Source of the DNA: an uncultured delta proteobacterium
GTDB lineage: Bacteria > Desulfobacterota > Desulfobulbia > Desulfobulbales > Desulfocapsaceae
Direction: 5' to 3'
NCBI GenBank assembly: GCA_903875445.1
Contig: CAIQWD010000028.1
Span: 62,001 to 126,000 of the forward strand
Length of the DNA: 64,000 nt
Both the position numbers and the translations under genes were made by a program. The stretch's first letter is position 1. Every line of letters starts with the position of its first letter. This document shows, piece after piece, positions 35,344-46,300 of the stretch. The notes beneath the pieces are model-generated. The model made no database searches, was not told the DNA's origin, and worked only from the letters and a program-made list of their open reading frames with translations.

Positions 35344-36146
35344 GACTGGCAGCCATCCTCCAGCTCGTCCAGGCCACAGAGCATAAAACCCAGAATTGGC
35401 ATGCATTTTTCTTTGCAAGAGCCGCTAAGAGATGCATGCTGCCGCGTGCCGGAAGGGTTTTCTCGCCCCCAGTAGAACTCAGACAAGCCGATGGGGCGCA
35501 ACCGGTGCCTGGCGGCAAAATTTAGCAGTTTCGGGGCACAGCAGTCACCGGTGCCGGTCGGAATGCCGGTTTCTCCGAGAAAGACGTCCCTTAGGGTGGC
35601 CGTTTTTCCCCGGAAGTTGGTAAGGTGGTAGAGGCTGTGGAGATCTTCCATCAGTTGCCGGGAAAGATGGAGGCGCTCTTTTCTTAAGGCCAGCCATTTT
35701 TCGCCACCACCATCGCGGTCGATCTGTCGGCTAAGCGCCTTGATCCGGGGTTCGACTGCCCCGCTTAAGGCGAGAAATGCATCAACATCAAAAAGCGGCG
35801 GCACCCAGCCGCGAACGAGCCAGCAGCCCTTGTATTGTCCGGAAAAGGCGTAGAGGAAGGTGGTTGTCCCGCCCGGTCGAAGACATTCCAGAATACCAAA
35901 CATCTTGCCGCGCGCCGGACCAAACAGCCAGTCGGTGGCTAGGGCCGGGGCAAAAGGCGGCTGGTCGGAGAAAAGGTCGATCGTGCCACATTCGGCCAAA
36001 AGCTGCATGAGGTGGCGGCAATGTTCAAGGGTATTGCCTTGACCAAGCCAGTGCTCGCGACCGCATCTTCGGCAGAAGCCGCCGCTCCTGACGGCTTTAT
36101 GGTGTTGTTCGACTGTTGGTTGCCAGGGCTGTGGGGCAGAAATCAT
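35340..36146 (-). CDS. Accessory N-terminal domain protein of the split RluA-type synthase
   Basis: The 268-aa product matches, from memory, the N-terminal part of long (about 550 aa) RluA-family fusions. It has GKMFGILECL, AFSGQYKG, VPPLFD and the closing segment TGDCCAPKLLNFAARHRLRPIGLSEFYWG. A zinc-like pair CRRCGREH lies near the start. The function is unknown, presumably RNA recognition. The frame stays open to a GTG at 36218; I use ATG 36146 because the fused proteins begin close to the CxxC region. The C-terminal end overlaps the catalytic-half gene by 4 bases. Confidence 0.7.
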   Translation of the reverse strand: MISAPQPWQPTVEQHHKAVRSGGFCRRCGREHWLGQGNTLEHCRHLMQLLAECGTIDLFSDQPPFAPALATDWLFGPARGKMFGILECLRPGGTTTFLYAFSGQYKGCWLVRGWVPPLFDVDAFLALSGAVEPRIKALSRQIDRDGGGEKWLALRKERLHLSRQLMEDLHSLYHLTNFRGKTATLRDVFLGETGIPTGTGDCCAPKLLNFAARHRLRPIGLSEFYWGRENPSGTRQHASLSGSCKEKCMPILGFMLCGLDELEDGCQS

Positions 36147-36461
36147 CTGATATTTTTCATCCGGATCTAAAGAGAGGCAAAGAGGAAGAAAAGATACACC
36201 GGTTTCGGTCCGATGCACAAGCTTTTCAGAGAGCGTTTACGCAGTTGGCGGTCGATTGCGCCGTTCGAAAGTGCTTTTCGGGCAGGGATTCGATGCATGT
36301 TTTTGCGAAAAATTATGCATAAAGGGACTTATCCCGGATGTCCGGAAAACAGTTGCTACCGCAAATGATTTTGCTGTGTTACTATCATCGTCGATGCCGG
36401 GAAGGTGTCGATCGGGCGACCCGGGTGCAAGGGGTAAAATTATTAACGAAGAAAGGATATC

Positions 36462-37469
36462 ATGACCGTTCAGCAAAAAGATACAACCGGGGATTTTCAA
36501 GACTTGGGGCCGGATCGGGTGCTGAATCTGGTGGAAAAGGCTCTGGGGATTCGCTGCAACAATCTTTTCCGCCCTCTGAACAGCTATATCAACCGGGTTT
36601 TTGAGATCGAAACGAAGGAAGGTGTTCGCATGGTGGTAAAATTCTACCGCCCCGGTCGTTGGTCGAAAAAGGCCATCCTTGATGAACACACCTTCCTCAC
36701 CCAGCTGGCCAAGCAGGAGATTCCGGTCATTGCCCCCCTCTCTTTTTTAGATGGTGCGACGCTTGCCGAAAGCGAAAAACTCCTCTTCGCGGTTTTTCCA
36801 AAGTGTGGCGGGCGGAGCAGTGATGAATTCAACGAGGAGCAATGGCTGCAAATTGGCCGCCTGCTAGGCAGGGTCCATCAGGTTGGTGAGGCCGGCAAGG
36901 CGAAAAACCGGATCACCATGGCGCCGAGCCACTCGACCCTCGACCAACTCAACTATCTGCTTGGCGCGTCGTGTGTTGCAGAGGACCTGAAACCACTCCT
37001 CAAGACCACGGTTTTGAGGATAATCGAGGAGATAGAACCGCTCTTTGCACAAACCAAGTCCATCCGTATCCATGGGGATTGCCACTTCTCCAATATCATT
37101 CACCGCCCCGGAGAGTCCTTCTTCCTTATTGATTTCGACGATATGGCCATGGGTCCTCCGGTCCAGGATATCTGGATGCTGTTGCCGGGGGCTGAGGAAG
37201 AGGCGGTGGTCGAACTTGATCTTCTTTTGGAAGGCTACGAGACCTTCCGCGCCTTTGATCGTCGGACCCTACGCCTGATCGAGCCGCTCAGGGCGATGCG
37301 CTTTATCCACTATATGGCCTGGTGCGCCCATCAGGTCGAGGCGGACGGGATGACCAGAGCCATCGACGACTTCGGCTCCCGTGACTACTGGCAGCGGGAG
37401 ATCGATGATCTCGTTGATCAGGAGGCGAGAATCGCCGAGAGTAGGCTGCCTTCCGGCAACGTCCTCTAA
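36462..37469 (+). CDS. srkA: SrkA/YihE-type stress response kinase
   Basis: The 335-aa protein belongs to the APH/YihE protein kinase group. The N-lobe has YINRVFEIETKEGVRMVVKFYRP with the ATP-site lysine. The catalytic loop is RIHGDCHFSNII, and the metal-binding DFG-equivalent is LIDFDDMAMGPPVQDIW. YihE is a serine/threonine kinase that protects cells from stress-induced death in E. coli. Length equals the family norm (328 aa). GAAAGGA upstream fixes ATG 36462. The 240 bases in front show no clear promoter. The stop overlaps the convergent gene by 4 bases. Confidence 0.85.
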   Translation: MTVQQKDTTGDFQDLGPDRVLNLVEKALGIRCNNLFRPLNSYINRVFEIETKEGVRMVVKFYRPGRWSKKAILDEHTFLTQLAKQEIPVIAPLSFLDGATLAESEKLLFAVFPKCGGRSSDEFNEEQWLQIGRLLGRVHQVGEAGKAKNRITMAPSHSTLDQLNYLLGASCVAEDLKPLLKTTVLRIIEEIEPLFAQTKSIRIHGDCHFSNIIHRPGESFFLIDFDDMAMGPPVQDIWMLLPGAEEEAVVELDLLLEGYETFRAFDRRTLRLIEPLRAMRFIHYMAWCAHQVEADGMTRAIDDFGSRDYWQREIDDLVDQEARIAESRLPSGNVL

Positions 37470-38269
37470 GCCCTCTGCAGAAAAGCCAACAATCTTTCCG
37501 AGAGACTCAGGTTGTTGGCTTTTGCCACTCCCACAAGTTCCTTGAAATTTATCCCGTAACTGTTTGTAAGTCCCGCGAAATGTTTGTTTTTGAGAAGAAG
37601 GCGCGACCAGGGAACGGCCTCGTTCATGGCGAGGGCGACGATATTGCCCCGGTCGGGGACCGGAAGATAGAGGCAGCCGGCAAAATGGTCGGCGAGAATC
37701 GTTCTGATCTCCCGGTAGCGGAGGAGATCATTACTCCACAGATTGCAACTGATAACCCCCGAACTTTTGAGACAGGCCGTGCAGCGAAAAAAAAACGGCT
37801 CCGAGTAGACACTGGGGGCCATGCCCTGATCGTCAAAGGCATCAACCAGGATGAGGTCGTAGCGTTTTTTCCTCGTTTCCCCAAGAAACTGCAGGCCGTC
37901 CAGGCAGTGCACCACAATCCGCGCATCTGTCGGCAGGCGGAAGTAGCCTCTCGCCACATGGATGATATGGGAAGAGGAGTCGACGGCATCGATTCGGCAA
38001 TGAGGGAAATGGTGGAAAAAGAAACGGACCAGCGAGCCGGCCCCGATGCCGACGATGAGGATATCCTGCGGTTCCGGCACCAGCAGCAAGGCGGTGAGCA
38101 TATACCGGGTGTACGACAGAACCAGATCCTCGGGTCGGGACAGGGACATCCGGCTTTGCAGATGTTCGGAGCCGAAATAGAGACTCCGGTGGTCGCCGTT
38201 ATCTCTGACCTCGACCCTGTGTCCATTCCAAGATTCTTTGTGGACAAGAAAGCCCGGACTGTGTGCCAT
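37466..38269 (-). CDS. Spermidine-synthase-like methyltransferase-fold protein
   Basis: The 267-aa protein has the polyamine synthase Rossmann fold. Motif I reads ILIVGIGAGSLVRFF, acidic motif II is IDAVDSSSHIIHVARGYF, and the active-site aspartate segment is YDLILVDAFDDQG. The N-terminal beta domain of true SpeE is short here (YFGSEHLQSRMSL). Many such proteins are annotated as spermidine synthases but have unknown substrates, so I do not give the symbol speE. No SAM decarboxylase gene is nearby. Confidence 0.72.
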   Translation of the reverse strand: MAHSPGFLVHKESWNGHRVEVRDNGDHRSLYFGSEHLQSRMSLSRPEDLVLSYTRYMLTALLLVPEPQDILIVGIGAGSLVRFFFHHFPHCRIDAVDSSSHIIHVARGYFRLPTDARIVVHCLDGLQFLGETRKKRYDLILVDAFDDQGMAPSVYSEPFFFRCTACLKSSGVISCNLWSNDLLRYREIRTILADHFAGCLYLPVPDRGNIVALAMNEAVPWSRLLLKNKHFAGLTNSYGINFKELVGVAKANNLSLSERLLAFLQRA

Positions 38270-38413
38270 ACGATGCCGTGCAGTGGTGCCGCAGGCCGGG
38301 AGGCGGCTGGGAGTGGAATGAGAAAAATGTTACCGGCTTCGCCATAATACTCCGGCGGAGTGAGTCTGTCAAAAAGGTGAATGCTTCCCACTATCTTTTT
38401 GCCGGTAATTTCC

Positions 38414-38443
38414 TTGACTGTTGAGTTTTTATTTTGGCATACT
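38414..38443 (+). promoter_or_regulatory. Promoter of the single-receiver gene
   Basis: TTGACT (38414-38419), an 18-base spacer and CATACT (38438-38443) fit a sigma-70 promoter. Transcription would begin near 38450, which excludes the upstream ATG at 38434 and supports ATG 38470 as the start of the receiver protein. Confidence 0.5.
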
Positions 38444-38469
38444 ACAAAGAGCAAGAATATCGTGCGGCA

Positions 38470-38907
38470 ATGTCCGGGCTATCGGAGGAAAACCCCTTGC
38501 AATCGAAAGAGACAAAAAAGAAGATCCTCGTCATGGACGATGAGGATATGGTGGGGGAAATCGCCTGCCAGATGCTCAAATATTTGGGTTTTGACGGTGT
38601 CTGGGTAGCAAATGGAGCGGAGGCAATACGGGAATACAGCAAGCAGATAGAAGCAGGGCAAGCCTATACGGCAATCATCATGGACCTCACCATTCCCGGC
38701 GGGATGGGCGGCAAGGAGGCTATCGTAGAAATTCTCGCCCTTGACCCGGCGGTCAAGGCCTTTGTCTCCAGCGGCTATGCCAACGACCCGATAATGGTCA
38801 ACTACAAGGACTACGGTTTTACCGGAGTTATCGCCAAACCCTTCGACATCGCGGCCGTGCAGCAGATTCTCAATACCGTACTGTCGAGACCCTCAGCCTC
38901 TGCATAA
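38470..38907 (+). CDS. Single-domain response regulator (receiver only)
   Basis: A 145-aa CheY-like receiver. The acidic pair is in ILVMDDEDMVGEIACQ, the phosphoacceptor in IIMDLTIPGGMGGKEA, the switch residue in FVSSGYAND and the conserved lysine in GVIAKPFD. The sequence style (MDLTIPGGMGGKE) is that of receivers attached to hybrid histidine kinases. There is no output domain, so it should act in a phosphorelay or by protein contact. No kinase is adjacent. Confidence 0.82.
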   Translation: MSGLSEENPLQSKETKKKILVMDDEDMVGEIACQMLKYLGFDGVWVANGAEAIREYSKQIEAGQAYTAIIMDLTIPGGMGGKEAIVEILALDPAVKAFVSSGYANDPIMVNYKDYGFTGVIAKPFDIAAVQQILNTVLSRPSASA

Positions 38908-38932
38908 AGAGTACTGTTCCGATTAAAGCCTC

Positions 38933-40087
38933 GTGACTGATTCGTCAAGCAAATATCTGTACTTCGCAACCGTTGTGACCTTTTGTTCGCTGTACGCGGC
39001 GCAGCCGATACAGCCTTTATTTAAAAGCGAATTCCAACTCAGCAATTTTCAGGCCATCCTTTTTACTACGCTGATGATGGCGCCGCTCGGCGTCGCTCCC
39101 CTGGTCTACGGCTACCTCCTCGAATCCTTCTCCGCCAAGGTGATGCTGCGCTGGGCGCTGTTGCTCCTCGGCATCCTCGAGTTGTTTTTCGCCACCGCCG
39201 ACAGCTATTTCACCCTCCTCGCTCTGCGCGGTATTCAGGGCCTGATGATCCCGGCGATCCTGACCTCCCTTATGGCCTATATCAGTTATACCTCGCCTAG
39301 AGACAAGGTGCAGCACAACATCGCCGCCTATATTGCCGCCACCATTGTCGGCGGCTTTCTCGGGCGATTTTTATCCGGCCTGTGTACCGATCTTTTTGGC
39401 TGGCGCTTTTTCTTTTTTGCCCTCGGTCTGCTCCTTATGCTGAACAGCTATCTGCTGGGGGGTATGGCCAAGGATGCCAAGTTGCAATATGCCCGGCCAA
39501 GGCTTTCGGAAATTATCGCCTTGCTCCGCTCCAGACCATTTTTGTGGAGCTATGCCTCGATTTTTTGCCTGTTTTTTGTTTTTGCCGGACTCATGAATTT
39601 TCTCCCCTTTGAACTGAAGCGGATCAATCCCGCCTCGCGGGAAACCGGGATCGGACTTTTATATCTTGGTTACGGCATGGGGCTGCTGGTTTCCCTGAGT
39701 ACCCGGCAGATCATCCGCCGCTTCGGCAATGAAATCAATGCCATCACCGTCGGCATTGTGATTTTTGCCCTGGGAACCCTCATTTTTATGGTGGAGAAAT
39801 ATCTGGTGCTGTTTCTCGGGATGTTTGTCTTCTGCGCCGGTCTCTTTACCGCCCATTCCCTGCTGTCCGGCCTTGTCAACAAGCTGGCCCGTGACAACAA
39901 GGCCATTGCCAACGGCTTATATATCTCCTTCTATTATACCGGTGGAACCCTTGGTTCGGTTTTGCCCGGAGCGGTATTTCAGCGCTTTGGCTGGCAGGCC
40001 TTTCTTTTGCAACTTCTGGCCATGATCGCCCTTGCCTTCTTTTTCACCCGGCGGCTCAGAGCGGTGGTGGAAATACCGGCTGTTTGA
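38933..40087 (+). CDS. Major facilitator superfamily transporter
   Basis: The 384-aa protein has twelve predicted membrane helices. The loop YGYLLESFSAKVMLRWALL resembles the MFS loop 2-3 region, and the segment LRGIQGLMIPAILTSLMAYIS corresponds to helix 4. It is likely an efflux pump of small molecules, but the substrate is not evident. The start is GTG 38933, 26 bases after the receiver gene, so both may be on one transcript. It ends before the promoter of the macroglobulin operon. Confidence 0.85.
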   Translation: MTDSSSKYLYFATVVTFCSLYAAQPIQPLFKSEFQLSNFQAILFTTLMMAPLGVAPLVYGYLLESFSAKVMLRWALLLLGILELFFATADSYFTLLALRGIQGLMIPAILTSLMAYISYTSPRDKVQHNIAAYIAATIVGGFLGRFLSGLCTDLFGWRFFFFALGLLLMLNSYLLGGMAKDAKLQYARPRLSEIIALLRSRPFLWSYASIFCLFFVFAGLMNFLPFELKRINPASRETGIGLLYLGYGMGLLVSLSTRQIIRRFGNEINAITVGIVIFALGTLIFMVEKYLVLFLGMFVFCAGLFTAHSLLSGLVNKLARDNKAIANGLYISFYYTGGTLGSVLPGAVFQRFGWQAFLLQLLAMIALAFFFTRRLRAVVEIPAV

Positions 40088-40098
40088 AAAACCTTTGA

Positions 40099-40127
40099 TT
40101 GAAATTGCCCTAAGTATTTGCTATAGA
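40099..40127 (+). promoter_or_regulatory. Promoter of the alpha-2-macroglobulin operon
   Basis: TTGAAA (40099-40104), exactly 17 bases, then TATAGA (40122-40127) gives a good sigma-70 promoter. It is followed by a strong AAAAGGAGGT ribosome site (40167-40176) for the first gene at TTG 40181. Confidence 0.6.
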
Positions 40128-40180
40128 AAACAATGAGCGTTTTCCTGACATATTGGCCCTGAATTTAAAAGGAGGTCGCC

Positions 40181-41695
40181 TTGATCCCTTCCCCGATTGG
40201 CAGATTTTTTGTTTTGTTGTGGCTCTTCTGTTGTTGGATTCCCTGCGCTTTTGCCACCACTTCGCAAGAGCCTGACGTCACTATTCGGAGGGGCGCTGAG
40301 TTGACCGGCAAAGGTACCAAGATGCCCGTCGTTACTATCACCCAGCCCGCCGGCGGCTGGACGACGAGCCTGCAGCTTGAGGTGAGCGGTACCTGCTCCG
40401 ACCCTACGGCCGACCCGGTCGCCGCCAACATTAACGGCGTGCGCTACTACCTGCGGACGTTTGCCGGTGCCTTTTCCAAGAAATTCCCGGCATCCAAGGG
40501 GAAAAACACGGTGATTGTCGAGTGCAGCAACAAGGCCGGAACATCCAGGGCGAGCGCGATGGTCGATGCCGTCATCAACCCCATTCCCTTAAAAGTTGTG
40601 TTGACCAGCGACACCGACGGGGTCTATACCGATTTGCACCTCTACGAGCCGGATCGGACTCATGTTTACTGGGCCGAGACCCATTCTCCCTCCGGCGGCA
40701 TCTTTTTTTTAAATAAGCAAGGCGAATCCTTCGATCAGCCGGGTTATGGTCCCTATCTCTACGTACATCCAGCCCCTCCTGTAGGCGTTTTTCGGGTTGA
40801 CGTCAACTATTGGCCGGGGGAAGCCGTGCAGCATACCCTTGCCAATCTCGATATCATCACCAATGAAGGGCTCCCCAGCGAAAGCCGCAAACGGGTAAGA
40901 AAACCCTTGGCGCGACCGGGTGAAACCCAGACCTTTGCCTATATCGTTTTTCGTGGCAATGGCCAGGTACCCTCGATTTTTATCCCGGGACAAGACCCGG
41001 AGAGCGACATGCCGGAGGAGGTGCGGGCCTACAAGAAACAGGGAGAACCGAAACTCGAGGGCGATTTCGCTTATCTCTCCGCAGTGGATGAAAAGGCCCT
41101 GCGTGACTCGGTGACGCGCCTGGCGCTATTGCAGGCGAAAAAAACCAGCCCTCTGTGGGAGGACAAGCAGCGGGATTGCGCCGGCCTTGTCAGATTTGCC
41201 TACAGCAGGGCGCTGCAAAACCCGACGCCGGCGGAAAAGCGGAAAATGGGCATCCCGGACGCCCTCCATCTTCCGCCGGTTTCAGCCTTTGCCAAACGGG
41301 TTTTTCCGGATCATTCGCGTATTTGGCAGGTGGGCTTTGAAGCGACTGCGCCTCGCTACGGAGCGTTTGCCGACGCCGAGACGCTCATCGGCTTTAATTT
41401 TCACAAGAAAACCCGTGACGTGACCCTTGCCCGTGACGGCGATCTTCTCGTCTATCAAAAGGGCTTTGAAGAAAGCGTGCCCTATCATCTGATGATCTAT
41501 GTGCAAAACCGGCCTGAGAACCTCGCCGTTTACCATAACGGTGCCAGCGGCCAGGAGGCCCAGGTCCGCGTCGTGCGACTGCAGGATCTCATGACATCCC
41601 CCGACCCGGTGTGGATTCCCGGAGCCGATAACCCCTATTTTTTGGGAGTGTACGAGTGGAATCGAATCGACCCGCAAGGCGTAAAGGTATTATAA
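40181..41695 (+). CDS. DUF2135-DUF1175 fusion, NlpC/P60-like exported protein (YfaP-YfaT type)
   Basis: The 504-aa protein has a signal peptide ([17 protein letters not shown]) and joins two domains encoded separately in E. coli (yfaP, yfaT). Residues about 50-270 are the DUF2135 beta-rich domain ([20 protein letters not shown]). Residues about 300-500 are DUF1175. In the latter, C333 in [12 protein letters not shown] and H436 in [10 protein letters not shown], with GDLLVYQ between, imitate the Cys-His pattern of NlpC/P60 cysteine peptidases. I infer that DUF1175 is a papain-like hydrolase, perhaps a cell-wall amidase. TTG start with excellent ribosome site; first gene of the operon. Confidence 0.82.
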   Translation: MIPSPIGRFFVLLWLFCCWIPCAFATTSQEPDVTIRRGAELTGKGTKMPVVTITQPAGGWTTSLQLEVSGTCSDPTADPVAANINGVRYYLRTFAGAFSKKFPASKGKNTVIVECSNKAGTSRASAMVDAVINPIPLKVVLTSDTDGVYTDLHLYEPDRTHVYWAETHSPSGGIFFLNKQGESFDQPGYGPYLYVHPAPPVGVFRVDVNYWPGEAVQHTLANLDIITNEGLPSESRKRVRKPLARPGETQTFAYIVFRGNGQVPSIFIPGQDPESDMPEEVRAYKKQGEPKLEGDFAYLSAVDEKALRDSVTRLALLQAKKTSPLWEDKQRDCAGLVRFAYSRALQNPTPAEKRKMGIPDALHLPPVSAFAKRVFPDHSRIWQVGFEATAPRYGAFADAETLIGFNFHKKTRDVTLARDGDLLVYQKGFEESVPYHLMIYVQNRPENLAVYHNGASGQEAQVRVVRLQDLMTSPDPVWIPGADNPYFLGVYEWNRIDPQGVKVL

Positions 41696-43383
41696 CGGCG
41701 GTCTTTTTGGGGCTTTTGTGCTGCGGCCTCCTGGCTTTCTGGGCATTGCGGGGGCTGCACCGAGCACCTGTAGCCGAGGTCGTCAAACTGGTACATAAAG
41801 ACATTCCGATCCTTGCTCTCGATCTTGCCTTTACCGACCTCAAGGGAAACCCCGTCCCAGCCGCCGAGACCCGACTGTTGGCAGGTGTCGTTGCAAAAGC
41901 GGACCAAGCGAAAGGTGCGGCTACCTGCCCGGAAATTACCGGCGGCGACGCCCCGAACGGCGCAATTTCTCCCGAAAAACGGAAAATGGACGATAACTGC
42001 CCAAAACACGCCACCTGGTATGTGAAACGCCATCCACTGGGGCTGTCGCTTTATTTCATGGAGCCGGCGAAGATTTTACCCCTTTTTGAAAAAGAAGGGG
42101 CGATGAAAACTCTTTGGGAAAGCCGGTTCGTTCAAGGGATTTTACGCGAACCGCTGATGAGCGGCCGCGTCCGAGCCGAAGACCTCGGGCTTGCAGGTCT
42201 TGAGGGGGCGTTTTTTGAAAAACTGGTAAAAGAAGCTTTGTCGGCGGATGCTATCTTGCACTATGATTTCATTCACGGCAACAAGGGCTTTGTCTTTTCC
42301 TTTGTCAGGAATAAGTGCCTCTATGCCGCCAAGGCCCTGCCCATCATTGCCGCCAAACTGGTCCGCAGCGGCTATCAGGTGCCGGGAATCGAGGAACCGG
42401 TACTGGAGATGCATGTAGGCTTGCAACGCCTCTTTTTCTGCCAGTACAAGGAGCGGGTGTATTTCGCCAATGGCCTCGAAGCCCTCTTAAACGTGGTGGA
42501 CCAGGAAGCACCGCCGGAAAGCGACGCACCGAAAACGCCACTGCTCCTCTCTCTGCGGGCCGAAGCCTTTCTCGATAAGCTTGTTCCGGCCTTGGCGGGA
42601 AAATCCGGATTGCACATGAATCTCGGAATCGATTTTTCCGAAGACTCCCCCGGAGCGCTCCGTTTCACTGCGGGAGAGTATGCGAAGCATCTGCGACCCA
42701 CTCTTTTTAAAGGTGTGCCGGCAAGCATCCCGCGGGATGTGTTTGCGGCCGTCATCACCAGCTTTCATCTCTCCCCCGACATAAGCGAAGAGGCGTGGCA
42801 GGAACTGGCAACCAAGGGACCGGGAGAGACCCCCGCCAAGGAACCGCAAGAGAGCGGCGTTGCCATTCTCTGGGATCTCTCCGCCGAGGAGCGCGGAATC
42901 ACCAGCGTTGGCGTGGCTATCGCTAGTCAAACAGCGCCGAGTGATGCGAAAGAATTGAACCACTATTTTAAAAATAAGGAACTGACGGCCGTTTGCGGCG
43001 GTGGAACAGTCTACCTTGCCGCCACCAATAAAAATCTCCTGCTGCGCATGCAGGAGAGCTGTGAGCACCGGTCGATGAGCATTCTCGACTGGGAAAGAGG
43101 GCAAAAATCAAATCTCTATGCCTCCTCCCAGTTGTCGATGTTTATCAATCCGGGGGGCGGCCTGCGGGAGTTGCTTCTTTCCGGAGGTGCGGCGGCAACC
43201 GAGACTACCGATTTTCTCCCCCAGTGGAAACAGGAATTGGAAAAGGCCAAGGCCCGGCTGTATGCAGAGGGAAAAACGGTTTTCGGCGGCCTGCCCATTT
43301 TGGCCTATTCGGGTAATGTCGCTCCGGGGGGCAAGACCGTCGAACTGCAAGGATTCACCGTTAAACAAGGAGTGTCGCCATGA
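41656..43383 (+). CDS. DUF2138 protein (YfaA type)
   Basis: The 575-aa protein has one N-terminal membrane helix ([21 protein letters not shown]), so most of it should face the periplasm. The order between the DUF1175 and macroglobulin genes, and the length (E. coli YfaA is about 560 aa), identify it as the DUF2138 partner of macroglobulin operons. The function is unknown. Start GTG 41656 overlaps the previous gene by 40 bases. Its end overlaps the macroglobulin start by 4 bases (ATGA), so translation is coupled through the operon. Confidence 0.78.
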   Translation: MESNRPARRKGIITAVFLGLLCCGLLAFWALRGLHRAPVAEVVKLVHKDIPILALDLAFTDLKGNPVPAAETRLLAGVVAKADQAKGAATCPEITGGDAPNGAISPEKRKMDDNCPKHATWYVKRHPLGLSLYFMEPAKILPLFEKEGAMKTLWESRFVQGILREPLMSGRVRAEDLGLAGLEGAFFEKLVKEALSADAILHYDFIHGNKGFVFSFVRNKCLYAAKALPIIAAKLVRSGYQVPGIEEPVLEMHVGLQRLFFCQYKERVYFANGLEALLNVVDQEAPPESDAPKTPLLLSLRAEAFLDKLVPALAGKSGLHMNLGIDFSEDSPGALRFTAGEYAKHLRPTLFKGVPASIPRDVFAAVITSFHLSPDISEEAWQELATKGPGETPAKEPQESGVAILWDLSAEERGITSVGVAIASQTAPSDAKELNHYFKNKELTAVCGGGTVYLAATNKNLLLRMQESCEHRSMSILDWERGQKSNLYASSQLSMFINPGGGLRELLLSGGAAATETTDFLPQWKQELEKAKARLYAEGKTVFGGLPILAYSGNVAPGGKTVELQGFTVKQGVSP

Positions 43384-46300
43384 AGGTCCGTCGTCCCTGT
43401 ATTGGCCTTTTTCTCGGCTTTGTAGGCGCGCTTTTCTTGCCTTTCATCCCGACCGGAGTGTTGGCCGGAAGCCCCTTTTATCTCACCGTTGAAAGAAGCT
43501 TTTCCACCAGCGAAAAGCCCGAGGTGCGGCTTGACTATACGGCAACCGACAAACCGATGCACCTCCGGGTGCTCCAGCCGAAAAACCTGGAGACCTTTCT
43601 CGACGGGCAACTGCACATCAGCCGCAGTTACGAAGAGCCGGTCTCGGAGTTGAACCCCGGCCACTATATCGTCACCGGACTGAACAAAACCGCATCGCCG
43701 CTCAAAGCCTTCCGCAATATGCTCGATCCCGAGTTCCGGGCGGGGTTTGCCGGAACCTCCTTCAGCGAAACCATTGTCGAGACGCCGAAAGAGACGCTCG
43801 CAAGCCCGCCGGAAGAGGTCATCCAGGGACCGCCGTCTGGGTTTACGGTCGTTCGGGATTACTTTATCGATCTGCAGTACGGCGGAACGGCGACAAACGA
43901 TCTCGGCTGGTGGTTTGCCTCTTCCGCATGGGATGAGGGCCACTATCAAATCCGCCGCATCGCCCTTGATGCCCTTCCGGACGGCGTCTATCTCCTGCAA
44001 GCAGTGCAGGGCAAGGCCGAGGGACAGTGCCTCATGCAGGTGAGCAGCCTCTCCGTGCAGGTGAAGCAATCGACGGAGCAGCTCGTCGTCCGGGTGATCG
44101 ACCGAGGGCTGAACCCGATTTTAGGTGCGAGCGTGAGCTACCGGGATGGACGGGGGCATTGGATCCTGCTTGATCAAAAAACCAATGCCGCGGGAGAAGT
44201 CGCCTTTGCCAATCCCGAAGGAATTCTAGACGGCAAACTGGTCGTCAAGGTCGAGACGGCCGATGGCCGGAAAGCCTTGACGGACACCGATTTTCTTCCC
44301 ACGGTAGCAAGCGACGACCCGGTTTTTATGATCACCGACCGGCCGATTTTCAAACCGGGCGAGAACGTCTTTTATAAGGGCGTCATTCGCACCTTCGACA
44401 AGGGGCAGCTGAAGGTCCCGTCCTTTAAGGATACCAAGGCGAAAATTCACCTGGTGCGCAGCGACGGCCAGGCAACGGAGGTGAACGAAACCGTGCCCCT
44501 CACCCCCTTCGGGTCTTTTAGCGGTGAACTGGACCTCGACCCCTTGCAAACCCCCGGCCTTTACCGCCTCATTGCCGAAATTGAAAAGAAACCCTATGGC
44601 GGCGAGTTCCGGGTGCGCGACTATGTGAAACCCAAGTTTTATCTGGAACTCATCGACCGGAGCCCTGTAGTCGTAGAGGGTGAGCAATTTTCCGTAAAAT
44701 TTAAGGCCAGGCGCTACGGTGGCGGCGTACCTGCCGGGGTTAAGTACGAGGTCTTCCTCTATCGTAAAAAATTCGAGGCACCCCAGTGGGTTACCGAGGC
44801 CGGCGGCGGGCTTTCATCCGGTACCGACTACTGGGGGGAGATCCGCTCCACCTCGGCCCTGACCGAGCCCCAGCGGATATTCAGTTCCTCGGAAAGCCGT
44901 CTCACCGCTATCGACCCCTCTTTGTCCAACCCCTGGGACACCGCCCCGCAAATGAATGAAAGCGGCGAAGAATCCTTCACCTTCGATCTACCCAAAACGG
45001 AAGTGAAAAAAGACGCAAACGAAGGGAAATCGACGGATGAGGAGTGGATCTATACGCTCATGGTCCGAGCCATGGACCCCGCCGGCTCGACGGCAATCCT
45101 CACCGACAATATCTTCGTTTCTCGTTCCGAAGCCCTGCCCCTGGTGCGGTTTTCCAGCAACACGGCGCGGGTCGGCGAAAAGGGCTTGACCCTGCAGCTC
45201 CGCTCCACCTATCCGGATGGCAAGCCCGCCTCACTGGCTGGCGGAGTGATCGATCTCTTCATGGAAAAAGGCAAGGAGGCGCCGGAAAATATCGGCAAGT
45301 TCCCCTTCGCAACCGACGAACGGGGCCTCTATCAACTCACCCTGCCCGAATCGGCCAAAGCGGGACGACTCAGAGCTGTTGCCACCCTTGAAACCCTTGC
45401 CGGCAAGCCGATGCGCCATCCGGCCGCATCCGAGCCCGCCCTCATGGTGATCGGCAGCGATGATGGCACGGCCGTTTTCGAGGCGGACGGGTTGCAGCTC
45501 TATACCTCGAAAACAATTTTAAGCGCCGGTGAAAAAGCCGAGGTGCTGGCGATTCTTCCCGCCGGTTGGGGCAAGGAAGAGAGCGGCACAGTCTGGGAAA
45601 CCATTGCCGGTACAAGGGTGTATGAGACCAAGGCAACTGCCGTTCAGGGCCGCAGTCGCTGGTTCGCAGTCGAAGCAAAACCGGAATACGGCACGGGCTT
45701 TTACCACACGGTGAGCATCCCGACGAAAGGCGGACGTTACGACGAAAAGACCCTCGGCTTTCGCATCATCCCCGAGAGCAAGCGGCTTCGCATTGCCGTA
45801 ACCCCGGAGCTGGAGGAAACCGCCCCGTTAAAACCGATGAAAATTGCCCTGAAGGTAGAGGATGTTAGCGGCTCTCCCGCCCCGGACACCGAACTTGCGG
45901 TCACCATTGTCGACCGGGCGGTGTATGCGGTGCAGCCGGAGATCAGGCCCGGTATCTTCGACTTTTTCTACCCGCTGCCGCGGCAGAATGTTGCGACCTT
46001 CTACTCCGATGAACTCCAGGGCTACGGCTATGCCGATATCCTGAAAAAACCCAACTTCAAATTGGGCGCTTTGAAAAGCCAAAGCAAGATGGCCAAAAAA
46101 TCGATGCGCGACACGGCCGGCTGGTTTCCCCATGTAATGACCGATAAGGATGGTCTCGCCACCATCACCGTCGATCTTCCGGCCAATGTCACCGAGTGGC
46201 TTATTACCGCCGTCGCTGCTGATAAACTCGGTCGTGTGGGGGAAGAGAAAAGGCAATTCCGCACCCGCTCGGATATCGCAGTCGAAGTGCTGGCACCGCA

